Assembly (NCBI GenBank): GCA_028095005.1
Contig: CM051463.1
Coordinates: 77,432,697 to 77,496,696 of the forward strand
DNA length: 64,000 nt
Reading direction: 5' to 3'
Origin: Rhynchospora pubera
Taxonomy: Eukaryota; Streptophyta; Magnoliopsida; Poales; Cyperaceae
The notes below the pieces were generated by a model, which searched no databases, was not told where the DNA came from, and was given only the letters and a program-made list of their open reading frames with translations. Within the stretch, counting starts at the first letter, position 1. Every line of letters begins with the position of its first letter. Below are positions 1 to 11,112 of this stretch, in pieces. Made by a program: the position numbers and the translations under genes.

Positions 1-566
1 AAATGACAAGAGGGTATTTGCTAATCCCAATGCCAATGGGAACATCGATATCTTTTTTATGAAGAAGGGAGAGACTTAATATGGAGCACCATTCCAGCCC
101 AAGTGTCTTCTCTCCATTTTCTAAAATTTTATTATGATACACAGTTCACAATTTCACGATACTGTTGGATGTTGGTAATGGGTACATCAAACTTTTATGC
201 TATGTAGAGGATCCCTCATTCAGGCATAGCCTTCAATTGTGGAATTTGATCTTAGTAAATTTGTTTATTCCCACTTCTAGCACAATACAGGAGTACACTT
301 AAGACCAATAAGTTAAAACTTACAGTAAATTGCATTAGAACTGACTATATACTGCATGCATACAAAAGTATTACTTGGTTTCTGCACAAGGCGCATAATT
401 ACAAGGACACAAAGAATCATACAGAACTTAATGCAAAAAATCATCAGTGTATGATTTTTAACCTCCACATTACACACAACAAAACTCGTCCATGTCAATT
501 TTCATTCACAATAACATACAACACATGTGCATGCATCCTACTTCTCCTTAAAAAAAATGGTTTTAC
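1..566 (-). other. Intron 1 of the CHR8-like gene (partial)
   Basis: This lies directly downstream (minus strand) of a GTAAAA splice donor at the end of the first coding exon. I found no second exon of a CSB/ERCC6-like protein on the minus strand, so it is best read as intron that continues past the window edge. It is AT-rich, and the short open frames on either strand have no recognisable protein character. Confidence 0.5.
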
Positions 567-662
567 CTCTGATATTATTATTCTTTCGACATCTTCAACA
601 TTAGCTGAAGTGACACCGAGGCTATTAAACAAAAGCCTCTCTTGGTCCTCTTCTTCATTCAT
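567..662 (-). CDS. CHR8: First coding exon of a CHR8 / CSB (ERCC6, Rad26)-like SNF2 chromatin remodeller, partial
   Basis: The exon encodes 32 residues from an ATG at 660-662 and ends in phase 0 at a GTAAAA donor. The peptide starts MNEEEDQERLLF and contains SLGVTSANVEDVER. This matches the conserved N-terminus of plant CHR8 as I recall it (acidic start, then SLGVTSANPED). CHR8 is the plant homologue of Cockayne syndrome B, a SWI2/SNF2 ATPase of transcription-coupled repair, and should act in the nucleus. The helicase domains would lie left of the window. The identification rests on this short motif alone, so a fragment of another gene sharing it is possible. The GC-rich leader and TATA-like box upstream argue for a real gene start. 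Confidence 0.7.
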
Positions 663-1335
663 CTTTAGGTTTCAAATAATTGGGCAATCTATACAACCAA
701 TAAATTAAGCCCCTTGAGTCTGCCAGAAACCTGTCAAGCGAAACAAACAAAACAATAAATGACCTCTCAAATAATACAAGCAACAAGGTTCACTCAGTAT
801 TCAGTACATAAAAAAAAAAACAAGGTTCACTCATACCAGACCAGATCAGCATGGTACCAAAGCTTATTTAACAAACCTGACCAGTATGATTTAGCAATAG
901 AAGTAGATGCTGATACCTTCTCAGAATTCCACTTGGTCAGGTGAGGTGCGATTTCAATTATTAATAGATAGATACACACCCCAATTGCAAATTGGAAAAA
1001 AATTAAGAATAGAAATTGTTCAAGCTAAGAGGTCCCAAATTTAATAGCTCCTTTTAGAGAAAATCGAGATGAATGCAGGTTATTGGTCAAGGAAAACCCA
1101 TCAGAGGAGGAAAAAAAAAATTGAATTTTGTTCGAGAAATTACATGCACAAGTGGAATTCCAAACTGAATCAGTCAGATAGAGAGAGATGAGAGAGGCTT
1201 AAGAACGGATGAGGTATTTGCGCCGCGAAATAAACCCTGTGTTTGCAATCGGAGATCCTCGCGCGCGCTCGCGCTCTCTCTTTCTCCCGTTCGCTCGCAA
1301 TTTCGCTCTCCTTCAATTGAGTCGGTTTATAAGGC
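663..1335 (-). promoter_or_regulatory. 5' leader and promoter region of the CHR8-like gene
   Basis: On the minus strand a TATA-like CTTATAAACC (about 1323-1331) is followed by a CT/GA-rich and locally GC-rich leader (about 1195-1310, including CGCGCGCG), unlike the AT-rich surroundings. That is typical of a plant core promoter and 5' UTR. The distance to the ATG (over 600 bp) suggests a 5'-UTR intron, whose ends I could not place. Confidence 0.45.
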
Positions 1336-2565
1336 AGAAGGGGTCCAAAGTGGCGAAGAGGACGACGTCATCACCATAATTCTTTTTTGCAAAGATCCTT
1401 GTATAAGAAGATTTAAACATTCTTATAAAAAAAAAATTAAATAAATAATTTTCTCCTGAGATTTTATTTGATTTCATTTGATTAAAATTATTTTTTAATA
1501 AGTTACCGGATTTAATAAATTGAAAATTATGATCCAATGAAATTTAATCCGATTATTTTGATCAAAAAAATTTAATAACTCGAATTCCATAAAATTCTTA
1601 AGGAAAAATTCATTGATTCGGGTTTATAGAATTGTCTCGTATTTTGTTATTTAGAACCAAGAAGATATTGTCCTTTAAATAAACTTTAAAATTAAATTAT
1701 ATTTTTCTTTTTATGGAATTTTTATTGGGAAGTCTTGCTAACAATAAAATGAAACTTTAATGTAACTTGTCTTCAATCTTCTCATTTCTCGAAGATCTTC
1801 GCCCTTGTGATTCGGATCACGCTGTTTATGTATTCGTAAAGTATGTTTGATAATAAATAAATAAAAAAGAATAAAGAAATAGCACTTCTTTTTTGTGATA
1901 ATAGTTAAAATTGCTCATCGTCAATAATGATTGATAAAGAACTAATTTCGTGTAATTTCACGATATAATGGTCAACAATTGTGTATGGTTAATTTTCAAA
2001 TATAAAAAGATTCATACTCTTTAAAAAAAGTACATATTATGTAAGAAATACACCATTTGATAGAAAAGTAACAGGTCAATATTTTGTGGCATTTTCTATA
2101 CAACTAAATCTTACAAGTCTTTTTACCATTTATTTATTTGCAACTATCCATTGCGGGATACACTGCACAATTTCGTATGTTGATATTTTTAAACAAAATG
2201 AATTAATAAATACCATTTGATTGATACCCTCAACCATATGAATAATAACCACAAGCATGCCTCAATTTTTATCTCGTATTGTAAATCAATCGACGCTATC
2301 ACATCTAACATCACCAACACCAGCAGTTCACCACTTCTTCAACCAAGGCGAACACCCAAAAATATCCCTCCAAATTGATCCAAATCAATAATCCTCCTGA
2401 TTATTTAAAATATTAAGAAAAGAATGTCATTCAACAGAAATCTATGCTACATCAGTGACACATTTGAAGGTTACAACTATCACGCAAAATCCCTAAACAA
2501 AATGGTTTTATGAAAGGTTCCTTTCTCAATTAAAAAGATATTACATCCATGCAACTGTCTGTTTT
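1336..2565. other. Intergenic spacer between the CHR8-like promoter and the TRAP-beta 3' end
   Basis: AT-rich sequence with no coding potential that I recognise. The last few hundred bases should contain the TRAP-beta 3' UTR, since the stop codon lies at 2566-2568 on the minus strand. Confidence 0.5.
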
Positions 2566-4780
2566 TTAGCGCCTCTTCTTGCCACTCTTTCCAGACTTGG
2601 ACGGGCTAGCCACTATGTAAATGAAGAGCCCCACCAGAGTCACAACTGAAACAAGAGCTCCATACTTTGCCGCAAGTTTCTGAATTCAAATTAAAAAATG
2701 TCAAACAACATAGACCAGCTTTCAGCATGATACAGAGAGTGAATCTAAATTCTTGTCCCATAGTTTATCAGACACAATTTTGTTCAAAAATTATAGTAAG
2801 CATTTGTTACCCCCATCAAAACATGAGAACAATAACAAATAACAAATCTAATTTGATCTTTTCAACCCAATGAGAATCAAATTTGACGAACAGAGAATAT
2901 AAGAAAACATTTATATTAATGAATAACTTTACCTTAGCCTGAAGAATTTCAAGTCAAGACCAAGCATGCAGACCCAGTTGAGTTATTGCAAGAAAATAAA
3001 CATAAATTAGAGAGTGCCAAATAAAAATAAAAGAAGTAGGGTTCAGTGTATGAGGCACATTTTCAATCAGCATGTGGGAAACAATGGCTGGCAGTCCAGT
3101 AAACTTTCAGTCCAATAAAAGAAGTAGGGTTCAGTGTATGAACATGCAGAGTTTGAAGAACCATTTGCATTGGAATTGTTTGGTCGTGCTGGTACGAAGT
3201 AGGGTACATTAAGAAGAGGTGCATATATAAATTTTGGTTTGTAGGTACAACTCACCCATTCAAACTTCTTCTCAGGAGGTCTCTCGGCAAGGATGTCAAG
3301 AGGACGAACAGGTGATGAGAATGCCTCCTGAAATTCCAAAAGAACAATCAGGTCATCTAGCACCAATAAGTAAAAACTAATAAGAGCTAAAGCCACTATA
3401 CTCCTTGTGGAGATACCCCAATACTTCATAATTCAACTAACAACAATAATATGGGGGATAATTAATACTTGATTAGTAATCTAATGTGAAATCATACCTG
3501 AAGGGCAGCCTTAGTTGGTACACGGAATTTAACAACAGCAGGAGACCCTTGGAAGACACCCTTTACATCAGACTTCAACACAAATGAATGTGAAACTGAT
3601 GCGCCCCTGGAAATATTAAAGAACAAGCACAATGATAAATGGCTCTATTATCATTCAAATGCTTATGAAATCTCGTTACACTTTAAAACAAAATATGTCC
3701 AAACAAGACATGGGCAAAAAAATGCCCCAAGGTTCACTTTCTTATCAAATATAACACAACAAATCAGAAAAAGAACAGTATTTAGGAAAGATGGATTGCA
3801 TGTCTAAGAAGGGTAGCCAGATACATTAATACCACAGGTACTACATGTGTTCTGCAATTGTAATTATTTAAAAGCATATAGAGTAATATTCTTATTTTTT
3901 CCTCAACAAAATATGTGGAATTGCAATAGTACAAACACCACTTGAGGATATAATAACTTACGGGTCTAGTTTTTCCCAAGTCTTGGTTGTGGCTCCAGAA
4001 ACAACCTCAAATACATCCTTTGACCATGTATCATCATTTAGGCTCACATCATATGCAGTCCTAATAAAATATATTTAACACACAATAAGTACTAATTCTG
4101 AAAGTATAAAAGCGACACAACTTTCCTTTATAGTGAAAACCATCAAGATTTTCCACTTTATAGTGATACCATATACATAAAAGCACTGCATGATACTTAA
4201 ACACTTATTATGGATACCTTTAGACTAGTAGCACAAACTAACTTTCATACTAAATGTCCATTAAGTAAATAAGCCAGATCTGAGCATATGAAAGGATTAT
4301 AAATTTTTCCTAATGCTTTAAACAATAAGATGATGGTACACTTTAACAAGCAGACTCTCCAGTTAATAGTAAATTGAAAAACACAACAGTTATGGAATCA
4401 GTTTAAATCTAACATGCAATTCTACCCTATTTAATCAGAAAAAATCGATTCAACTCGATTCATCCCGTAAGATTTTCATAGATCATAACATTTGCACATC
4501 AAACAGCACTCGAGCATAAATCTAGAGGTCAATTGTTGCATGCGTGAACTCGAACATAAAATCTAAAGTTTGAAATTGTTACATACGTGGATCCCTCGTT
4601 GTAGAGATCGATCGATACAGTGACCTGTTCGGAACCCGACTTGAGCCTCTCGAGCGAGACCTTCTTGTGCGCCAGCACGACAGGGACGGAGGCGTCGGAT
4701 GCATGTGCGATTGCGGCGCAGCCAGCGGCGATGGCGACAAGGAGGAAGGGAAGGAGGAGGAGAGATCGCGAGATCGCCAT
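2566..4780 (-). CDS. TRAPB: Translocon-associated protein subunit beta (TRAP-beta / SSR2)
   Basis: A subunit of the ER TRAP complex, which sits beside the Sec61 translocon and assists co-translational import. Five exons join in phase: 4587-4780, 3962-4060, 3498-3606, 3256-3327 and 2566-2679, giving 195 residues, the usual plant length. Residues 1-27 are a hydrophobic signal peptide starting MAISRSLLLLPFLL. The lumenal domain follows, with conserved VVLAHKKVSLERLKSG, the TTAYDVSLNDD segment that spans intron 1, and LDILAERPPEKKFEW. A single membrane span (about 166-182, VSVVTLVGLFIYIV) precedes a short basic tail ending KKRR, a dilysine-type ER signal. Intron 4 contains two copies of a GTAGGGTTCAGTGTATGA stretch about 85 bp apart. 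The start ATG lies in a good context (GCCATGG). Nothing suggests decay. Confidence 0.95.
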
Positions 4781-4839
4781 GGCTGGTTTCTAGGGTTGAA
4801 GCTCAGATTTCAGTTGAACAAATGGAATGAAGAGAGAAA

Positions 4840-5865
4840 AGATGGGTAAATGGTAATGTAATGTAAGAGGTGTTATCGGATCTCTGATCTGGTTATTAAG
4901 TCCGAATTCTGTTCTAGAACCGAAGAAAAGTATAGACCCGTATTATCACTTTTCATTTGACAGTGTAACCCGCCACATAATGGATTGGTATAGGACGGAT
5001 GCAAAGAAATATTGTGTCCCTCCTGTTGGATGACTTTAATCCACATTGTTGGATTTAGATCAAACGGTTATTATAATCATCTCCAACAATTATCTCCCAT
5101 TTCTAAACATTTATTTTTGTATCTTTTATTTTACGGAGAAGGGTGAAACAAACTTTCAATTATTTTCGTAGTTTTTAACTATTTGAAATGTTGATTGTGA
5201 ATTTTAAAACCGTTATCTTATTAATTATTATAAATTTTCATTTTTCGTTCTTGTGGAAATAAAGGAAACGAAGTAAAACAAGATCGCTTGTGTCGATAAT
5301 AGCCAAGGCATGAATTAACAACAAATTTAGATTTCATAGGCATTGCGTCTCCTCAAATGTGAAATTAACTACTAATTTATAATTCCGTAATTGTAGTGTA
5401 TACTAATAAGGCGCCTTTTAATACTTCGTTCACCTGTTCAATAAACTTGCACGAGGAGAGATTTCGTTCACAACCGAATTTCGCCGTTGTTGTCAAGGAT
5501 CCATTGGTTTGACTCATTAATTATTGTATAATGTTGTGCAGTGCATTTTTCTATTTTTTATTCAACTATATATATTTTTTTACTTAAAAGTTAGAACATG
5601 TCTTCAACAATTCTATAGATTATTATTGTTGTTGTTATTTTTTTAAAGAAAATGAATGATCCGTTCATTGATAAACGCAAATTTAAATGTCCATTGCTTG
5701 TAAGTTTTAATTCAGAGTTTGAAGTGAGTGCATCCAGAAAAAAAAAAAAAAAAAACTATCACATTCTGAGTTAAATTCAGAGATCTAAAGTGCAACAATA
5801 AACTATATATACAATCTTATTCTTCATTTCAAAAAAAATAATAAAAAATCTTATTCTCAGTGGTT
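4840..5865. other. Intergenic spacer upstream of TRAP-beta
   Basis: The proximal part should hold the TRAP-beta promoter (minus strand). The rest is AT-rich with an 18-base A run near 5740. No gene or transposon ends were identified. Confidence 0.45.
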
Positions 5866-6755
5866 CTGCAACAATTCTAGAATGTCAAAAATGAAAGAAT
5901 CTAACAAAAAACGTTAAGAAGAAACTATAGCTGTGGTTGAGGGTCACCATTTATATATTGGAAAATTTTAACAACAACAAGCATCTCCCATAAACAAAAT
6001 AATCAAGAATAGATTCATATATACGCCTAAAGCACTAAACAAGAGAGAAATTTCTTAGTTCTCTCATCTATCAGAATTCAGAAATAATGAAAATAGACCT
6101 AATTTATATTTCTAATCTTTTCTCAAAATGGCTTTGCAGCAGCTTCCATCATTTTCCTGACCTTCACTACCTTCTCACTTGCTTCAATTTCTATATACCA
6201 GGCAAACAACATGTTTTTCTGGCTACTATCTTAGTTTGGATCGCTTAGGAATTTGGTGAATTTGGGAAAGTTGCAATTTTTAGGAATAAATTTATTGAGA
6301 AGTGTGTCATTTTGTGAAGAGTTTGGATTGTTTATAATAAATTTATGATAGGGAGATGAAATTTCTCAAATTCCTTGGGGAATCCAAACAGGAAGATGGG
6401 CTTTATGAACGTTACAGAATGTAAGCAATATCAATGCAGCAAAATCAGCCAAAAGGAGTACGTTTCTATGTTACCAAAGTTTCGGCATCTCTCATGAATT
6501 TGTTTGTCACAAACTATGTACCACTCCTTCTAAATAATTTAGAAATACCAAATTGTCCTTCCTTATTTACGAGATAATAGAGCTCAGTATCGGTGTTGTG
6601 GTGATTAATTAGGATGCAAAAAGCTTACCAAGATAGCTAATCAAGGTATAAAATTGCAATTTAAAGGTTCAGACAAAAATTTGCTTATTTCCACAAGTAC
6701 ACAATAGTGCCAAAGGAAAATTAAAAAAAGAAAAAAAAAAGGAAAGCAAATACTT
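5866..6755 (-). pseudogene. Partial duplicate of the SKL1 3' end (last intron, last exon, 3' flank)
   Basis: This stretch is clearly similar to 41331-41915, the final intron, last exon and 3' flank of the SKL1 gene, in the same orientation about 35 kb away. The last-exon remnant still encodes KVRKMMEAAAKPF followed by the stop (minus strand, about 6123-6190). A one-base deletion just upstream (GTGGAGAAG in the gene, GTGAGAAGG here) shifts the frame. The upstream exons are absent and a small MITE splits the copy at about 6226-6395. It is a dead segmental copy and not a retrocopy, because intron sequence is included. Confidence 0.85.
6226..6395. mobile_element. MITE, same family as 8992-9170
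   Basis: Ends in imperfect inverted repeats built on GTTTGGAT...ATCCAAAC, with an internal block (AATAAATTTATTG, AAGTGTGT, TTGTGAAGAGTTTGGATTG) shared with the elements at 6955-7111 and 8992-9170. It interrupts the SKL1-derived segment, so it is younger than that duplication. The ends are approximate. Confidence 0.5.
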
Positions 6756-6954
6756 GGGGTTGGGGGTTTTCCTTGAGGGGTACGAGATTACACTCAAATA
6801 CTATTACATCGCTAAATCAGTCCTATGGCTCAGGGATGGTGGTACCATCATGACTCATGAGCCATTTCCAACACAGCCATTCATGACATATATCACTGTC
6901 ATGTTTTCATATGTAGGCTTTTAGATTGGACTATTGATATTTATATTTTTCTAT

Positions 6955-7111
6955 GGTTCCGTTTCGATTGCTTAGGAATAAGAGGAATAATTTATTTCTA
7001 GACGAAAAGTATTAGAAAGTGTGTAACTTTGTGAAGAATTTGAATTGTTTATAATAAATTTACGCCTAGAAAAAAGCTATTCCTCCTATTCCAATACGAT
7101 CCAAACGGGAG
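6955..7111. mobile_element. MITE, same family as 8992-9170
   Basis: Starts near GGTTCCGTTTCGATTGC and ends near ATCCAAACGGGAG, flanked by TAT on both sides (possible 3-bp target duplication). The internal block AAGTGTGTAACTTTGTGAAG is nearly identical to the copy at 8992-9170. Confidence 0.55.
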
Positions 7112-7137
7112 TATTGTGATATTTGTGATATTTATAT

Positions 7138-7527
7138 GAGGAGGGTTTGGCGCCCTAATTTTAGAGTGCCATCAAATTCCACAACTAAATCGTTGACCTT
7201 CTTCGTTTTGACGAGTGATGTATTTTAATATAAGTTTTATAAAATTTGAAATTGATTTGATACTCGATCAAGAGATTAAAAAATAAACTAATATGGTTAA
7301 CTACGACAGATTAATTATAATACATTCGTGGTTTGTCATCTGGATCAAGTATCAAATCAACTCAAATTTTTATAAAGCTTATATAGAAATGCATCGCTCG
7401 TTAAAACGAAGAAGATCAACAGTTTAGATTCGAACTTTATATTTTAAAATTTTAAATATTAACGAAAAAGTAAAATTATGACATTTGATGGCACCCTAAA
7501 TTTGTGACACCGAACTCTACTTATTTA
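7138..7527. mobile_element. Fold-back (long inverted-repeat) element, about 390 bp
   Basis: The left half (TTTGGCGCCCTAATTTTAGA, then TGACCTTCTTCGTTTTGACG) reappears as reverse complement in the right half. The arms cover nearly the whole element, so the transcript would fold into one long imperfect hairpin. It has no coding capacity and the family is not determined. Confidence 0.7.
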
Positions 7528-7529
7528 TA

Positions 7530-8988
7530 TTTATCTCTATACGTGAAAAAGACTAAAATGAAACTACTCGGTGAAAACGGAAACTTATAATAGAATGAAC
7601 AACAACTTGTTATATTTTTTCCTATGTTTCCATGTGACAAAACAAACCGCTTAAATTAAACTACGAAACATCCTACAACAACGAAATAGGATAATATAAT
7701 AACATGATAAGTACAAATTATTAGCAAATAGAATTAAATAACTAAAATCAATCCAAAATAAACAAATAAAATCAATGAAAAAATTAAATAAAATAATTCA
7801 TAATGTCAGTGTTTCAAAGTTCGACATTAGTTGATGTCAGACTTTGAAACGCCGACATCACAATAATATATTAAAATTTAGTATAAACTAGCTACCGTTT
7901 CGCGCTTCGCGCGATGAATGGTTGATTTAACCCGATCATGTAATTCTTTATTTTTTCTATTAAGAATATAAAGCTTAGCAAAGAAAAAATACATTGAAAT
8001 TGTAACATAGCAGTGTGATAGGACAATCAAGTTCTTTGTCAGAGAAAAAAAAAACTCTTGCAAAAATATCTTTAACATAACGTAAAAGATGAGTAAACGA
8101 AGAAAATAATGTCTATCAGCCTGTAAAGCTTCAAATAGTAACATGCATAAGTCATAGTTTAAATTTTATTTGAAATATTATTTGTAACCTTTTTCACAAA
8201 AAAAAAAAACTATGAGCAATTGTAGCTAGATTTGTTCTTTGCATTGGAATCCATTTACCTTGCTCTAACAAACATATAGATTAAAAATTACAGTACCAAT
8301 ATCCAAATTTAAAATCATACATGATCGTGCCACATTGTATAAACAATTAACTTAGGATTGTATGTATAACAAAAATTGAAAATAGTGAAACTGATATTTA
8401 CAAAGAGAATATACTTAAAAAAGGATATAATGGAACCTTTTCAAACACCAAAATCACATTAACCAATTCATCTAATACAATGGAACCTTTAAAATCTTTC
8501 GGCTTTCTATCCTATTTAAATTAACACGAAATTTAATGATACATATTAGCTACTGCATGCATTTTTGTGCCATAGAACAAAATCAACAGCTCAAATTTGC
8601 CATTTATAAATCCTGATTTTCAATTATTATGCAAAAAGCAAAGTGAGTGCAGTCTGTTAAGCATTTTCAATTATTATTAGCTACTTGGTAAGTAAAAATC
8701 TATTTGGTGTTAAGAAATGAAACGTCCTATAATATTCAAAGTAGATTGGTGTGAAAAAAATGGCCAGATGATGTGATGTACCATTTTCTTAGTATTGTAT
8801 AGTACTGCTCATTACTCAATTATGTTGTCACTTAAACAAACCCAACCTGATTGACGATCTAATCCAATAATCAAAAGCTGCTGCTCACTAACTATTGATT
8901 ATCATGGATCTGTTTTCAGAAAACACATGATGGTGAGAAAAATTATGCACAATACCAGATGAACATGTTTGCAGAAGATGTTAATACC
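7530..8988. other. Intergenic spacer
   Basis: AT-rich. Apart from the palindrome at 7801-7860 I see no gene or bounded element. An 88-codon open frame on the minus strand (7878-8144) has low-complexity composition and no recognisable family. Confidence 0.4.
7801..7860. repeat. 60-bp near-perfect palindrome
   Basis: The sequence TGTCAGTGTTTCAAAGT pairs with ACTTTGAAACGCCGACA, and the intervening bases form a further inner stem (GACAT...ATGTC). About 48 of 60 positions match the reverse complement. It may be a transposon end or subterminal hairpin. Confidence 0.6.
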
Positions 8989-8991
8989 TAA

Positions 8992-9170
8992 GGCTCTGTT
9001 TGGATTGCTACGGAAGAGGGGAATAGGGGCCTCTTCCTATTGGGAAGGGGTAAATTTATTGGGAAGTGTGTAACTTTTGTGAAGAGTTTGGATGGTTAGA
9101 AATAAATTTATTGGTAAAAAGTGGTTATTCCTTATTCCTTATTCCGGGAAGAAGCCATCCAAACGGAGCC
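8992..9170. mobile_element. Tourist-like (PIF/Harbinger-type) MITE, 179 bp
   Basis: Terminal inverted repeats GGCTCTGTTTGGATTGC and GCCATCCAAACGGAGCC are flanked by a TAA duplication on both sides (8989-8991 and 9171-9173). A three-base TWA target and GG...TGTTTGG ends are the signature of PIF/Harbinger MITEs. It has no coding capacity and is the best preserved of three relatives in this spacer. Confidence 0.85.
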
Positions 9171-9173
9171 TAA

Positions 9174-10900
9174 TTGAATACTTTTACCCAAAAAAAAGGA
9201 GTATCTCTAACTCAACTTGAATTTTTGTACCCTCCTCAATTTGCTGAAAAGCAGATCATGTGTTGTACAGACTAACAGAATAGAAAACTGCAAAAAATAA
9301 ACAAAAGAGTTAAAAACAAAAAATATCACAATAAAAGACAAATCTCAAAAATACGAACTTTGATAATCTGTATGAAAAGAACACAAAACTCTATAATTAA
9401 TAGCCTGTAAACAATGTCAAAATAACATATATATTATGTAAACTCTATATATTATGTTTTTAAAAACTTTTACCGGTCGTCTCTATTTCCTTTACCCATT
9501 TTTTTTTTTTTTTTTGCTTTGAGTTGAGTATTATCAGAATCTGTAGCTTTTTTTTCCCTTGGTAAACCCAAAAAAGCCGTGTATCTGGTTGGCCTTCCAA
9601 TTTTCATTTGAAGTGGTAGGACTTTCAAATATGTAACAACCTCCATATAGCATGAACAACTCTTGATCTTAAGAATAAGCTGCTTGAAGGATCATGCTGA
9701 AATAGCCAGAATGCATCTTTCAGGACTTTCAATATTGCAAATAGGATTATATAAAATTTATTTGATCTATCGATGATGTACCAAACTTCTAGCGAATTTG
9801 ATATTCCATTTAGAATTTGATATTCCATTTAGCACAGATTACTTCTTTTGAACTGTCATAGCTCACACTCACCATTACCAACATTATTTAAGCTACTCAT
9901 TTGTTGTGCCCTCCACAAATAACAATATAAAATGTCCTTAATCTATAATTATTATCTCTTTATTTTTCAAGTCACCTTTTTTGTTATTTTTTTCACGATA
10001 GTTATGCTGAACACTCTTTCTTCCTCTAATTCATGGATATCTTTTAAACTATTCACTATTTGTGCCTTCCACAAATAATTAAGCCAGTCATTAGTTTAGT
10101 AACAGTATAAAACCAATACATGTGCTTGTACCAGTACCTTTGGTTCCATGAATATATGTGGTTGCTCTATGCTATACCAGTCCCTCAATTGAGTATCTAT
10201 GTGGCAACCATTGCATAACATAAAAGCAGAATAATGAGACCCTGCCTACCAATCAAATACAAAGTGAACCCCTAAAAGTGAAATTAATTGTTGGATTCAA
10301 AATGCCATGATATAAAAATCAGCTAAAACATCTTGAATTGAAACCTGGATATGAGCAAAAATCCATAAATTTAGGCTACACATGCTATTCTAAAGAACTT
10401 GCAAATTCTTAAACTTTGAGATAACACCACTCCATATGGAGTGCTTTATGCATATATACGTTTAGAGATACACATGTTATTCCATATGAAGTGATTTATA
10501 TATACGTATGTTTTTATTCAGCAAATGTTTCAGCCCATGACCAGCACCTAAGCTTTGTACTCTTCATTTTCTGATAATTTGTTCATATTGTTCACCATGA
10601 ATAGGTTTAAGTGAAAGGAATCGCTCAATAGGTGCTCACACTGGGACTATTGATCCAGATAATACTTGGTCAATAAATACAACATTTTTCAGGATCTCAT
10701 GCAAAAAGAAAAGTTCAAACATCGTTACAGTGTTGTCATCATAGTTTCTCCTTATTGTATAGTTCATCAAGGATGTCATGTTTTTCAAGAATAGTGTACC
10801 TCCATCTTCCTTATGTCAAAACAATTGAAGTCAATAAATATGTAAGTTACTTTATTTTGAGTTTTGCCTTTTTTTTAAAAAAAAATCATTTCATTTGCGA
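9174..10900. other. Intergenic spacer
   Basis: AT-rich with homopolymer runs (T16 near 9500). No gene, RNA gene or bounded transposon recognised. Confidence 0.4.
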
Positions 10901-10929
10901 CGTTCTATTGAAGTATCAAGAATTTTACC

Positions 10930-11112
10930 CGGACTTCGGCCATGACAGCATCAATTGAACCGGAGGCACTGGCATCTACTTTCTCTTTCTTCGAATCCTC
11001 CCCAACAATCTTTTTGGCAGCTGCCTTTGCCTAACTTGCTCTTCCTCCACTGAAATCCTCAACGCTAGAGACAACTCCGGTCTAAGTTCAGATCCTTCCC
11101 AAAATCAAACCC
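10930..11112 (-). pseudogene. RPN10 (26S proteasome ubiquitin receptor) fragment
   Basis: On the minus strand three short segments in different frames read GFDFGKDLNLD, then PELSLALRISVEEE, then AAAKKIVGEDSKKEK. In this order they match the first ubiquitin-interacting motif region of plant RPN10 (GGFDFGVDPNLDPELALALR followed by an AAAKK linker). Two frame changes separate them, no other RPN10 exons are nearby, and an in-frame stop follows. It is a broken gene fragment, not a working gene. The identification is from remembered family sequence. Confidence 0.7.
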
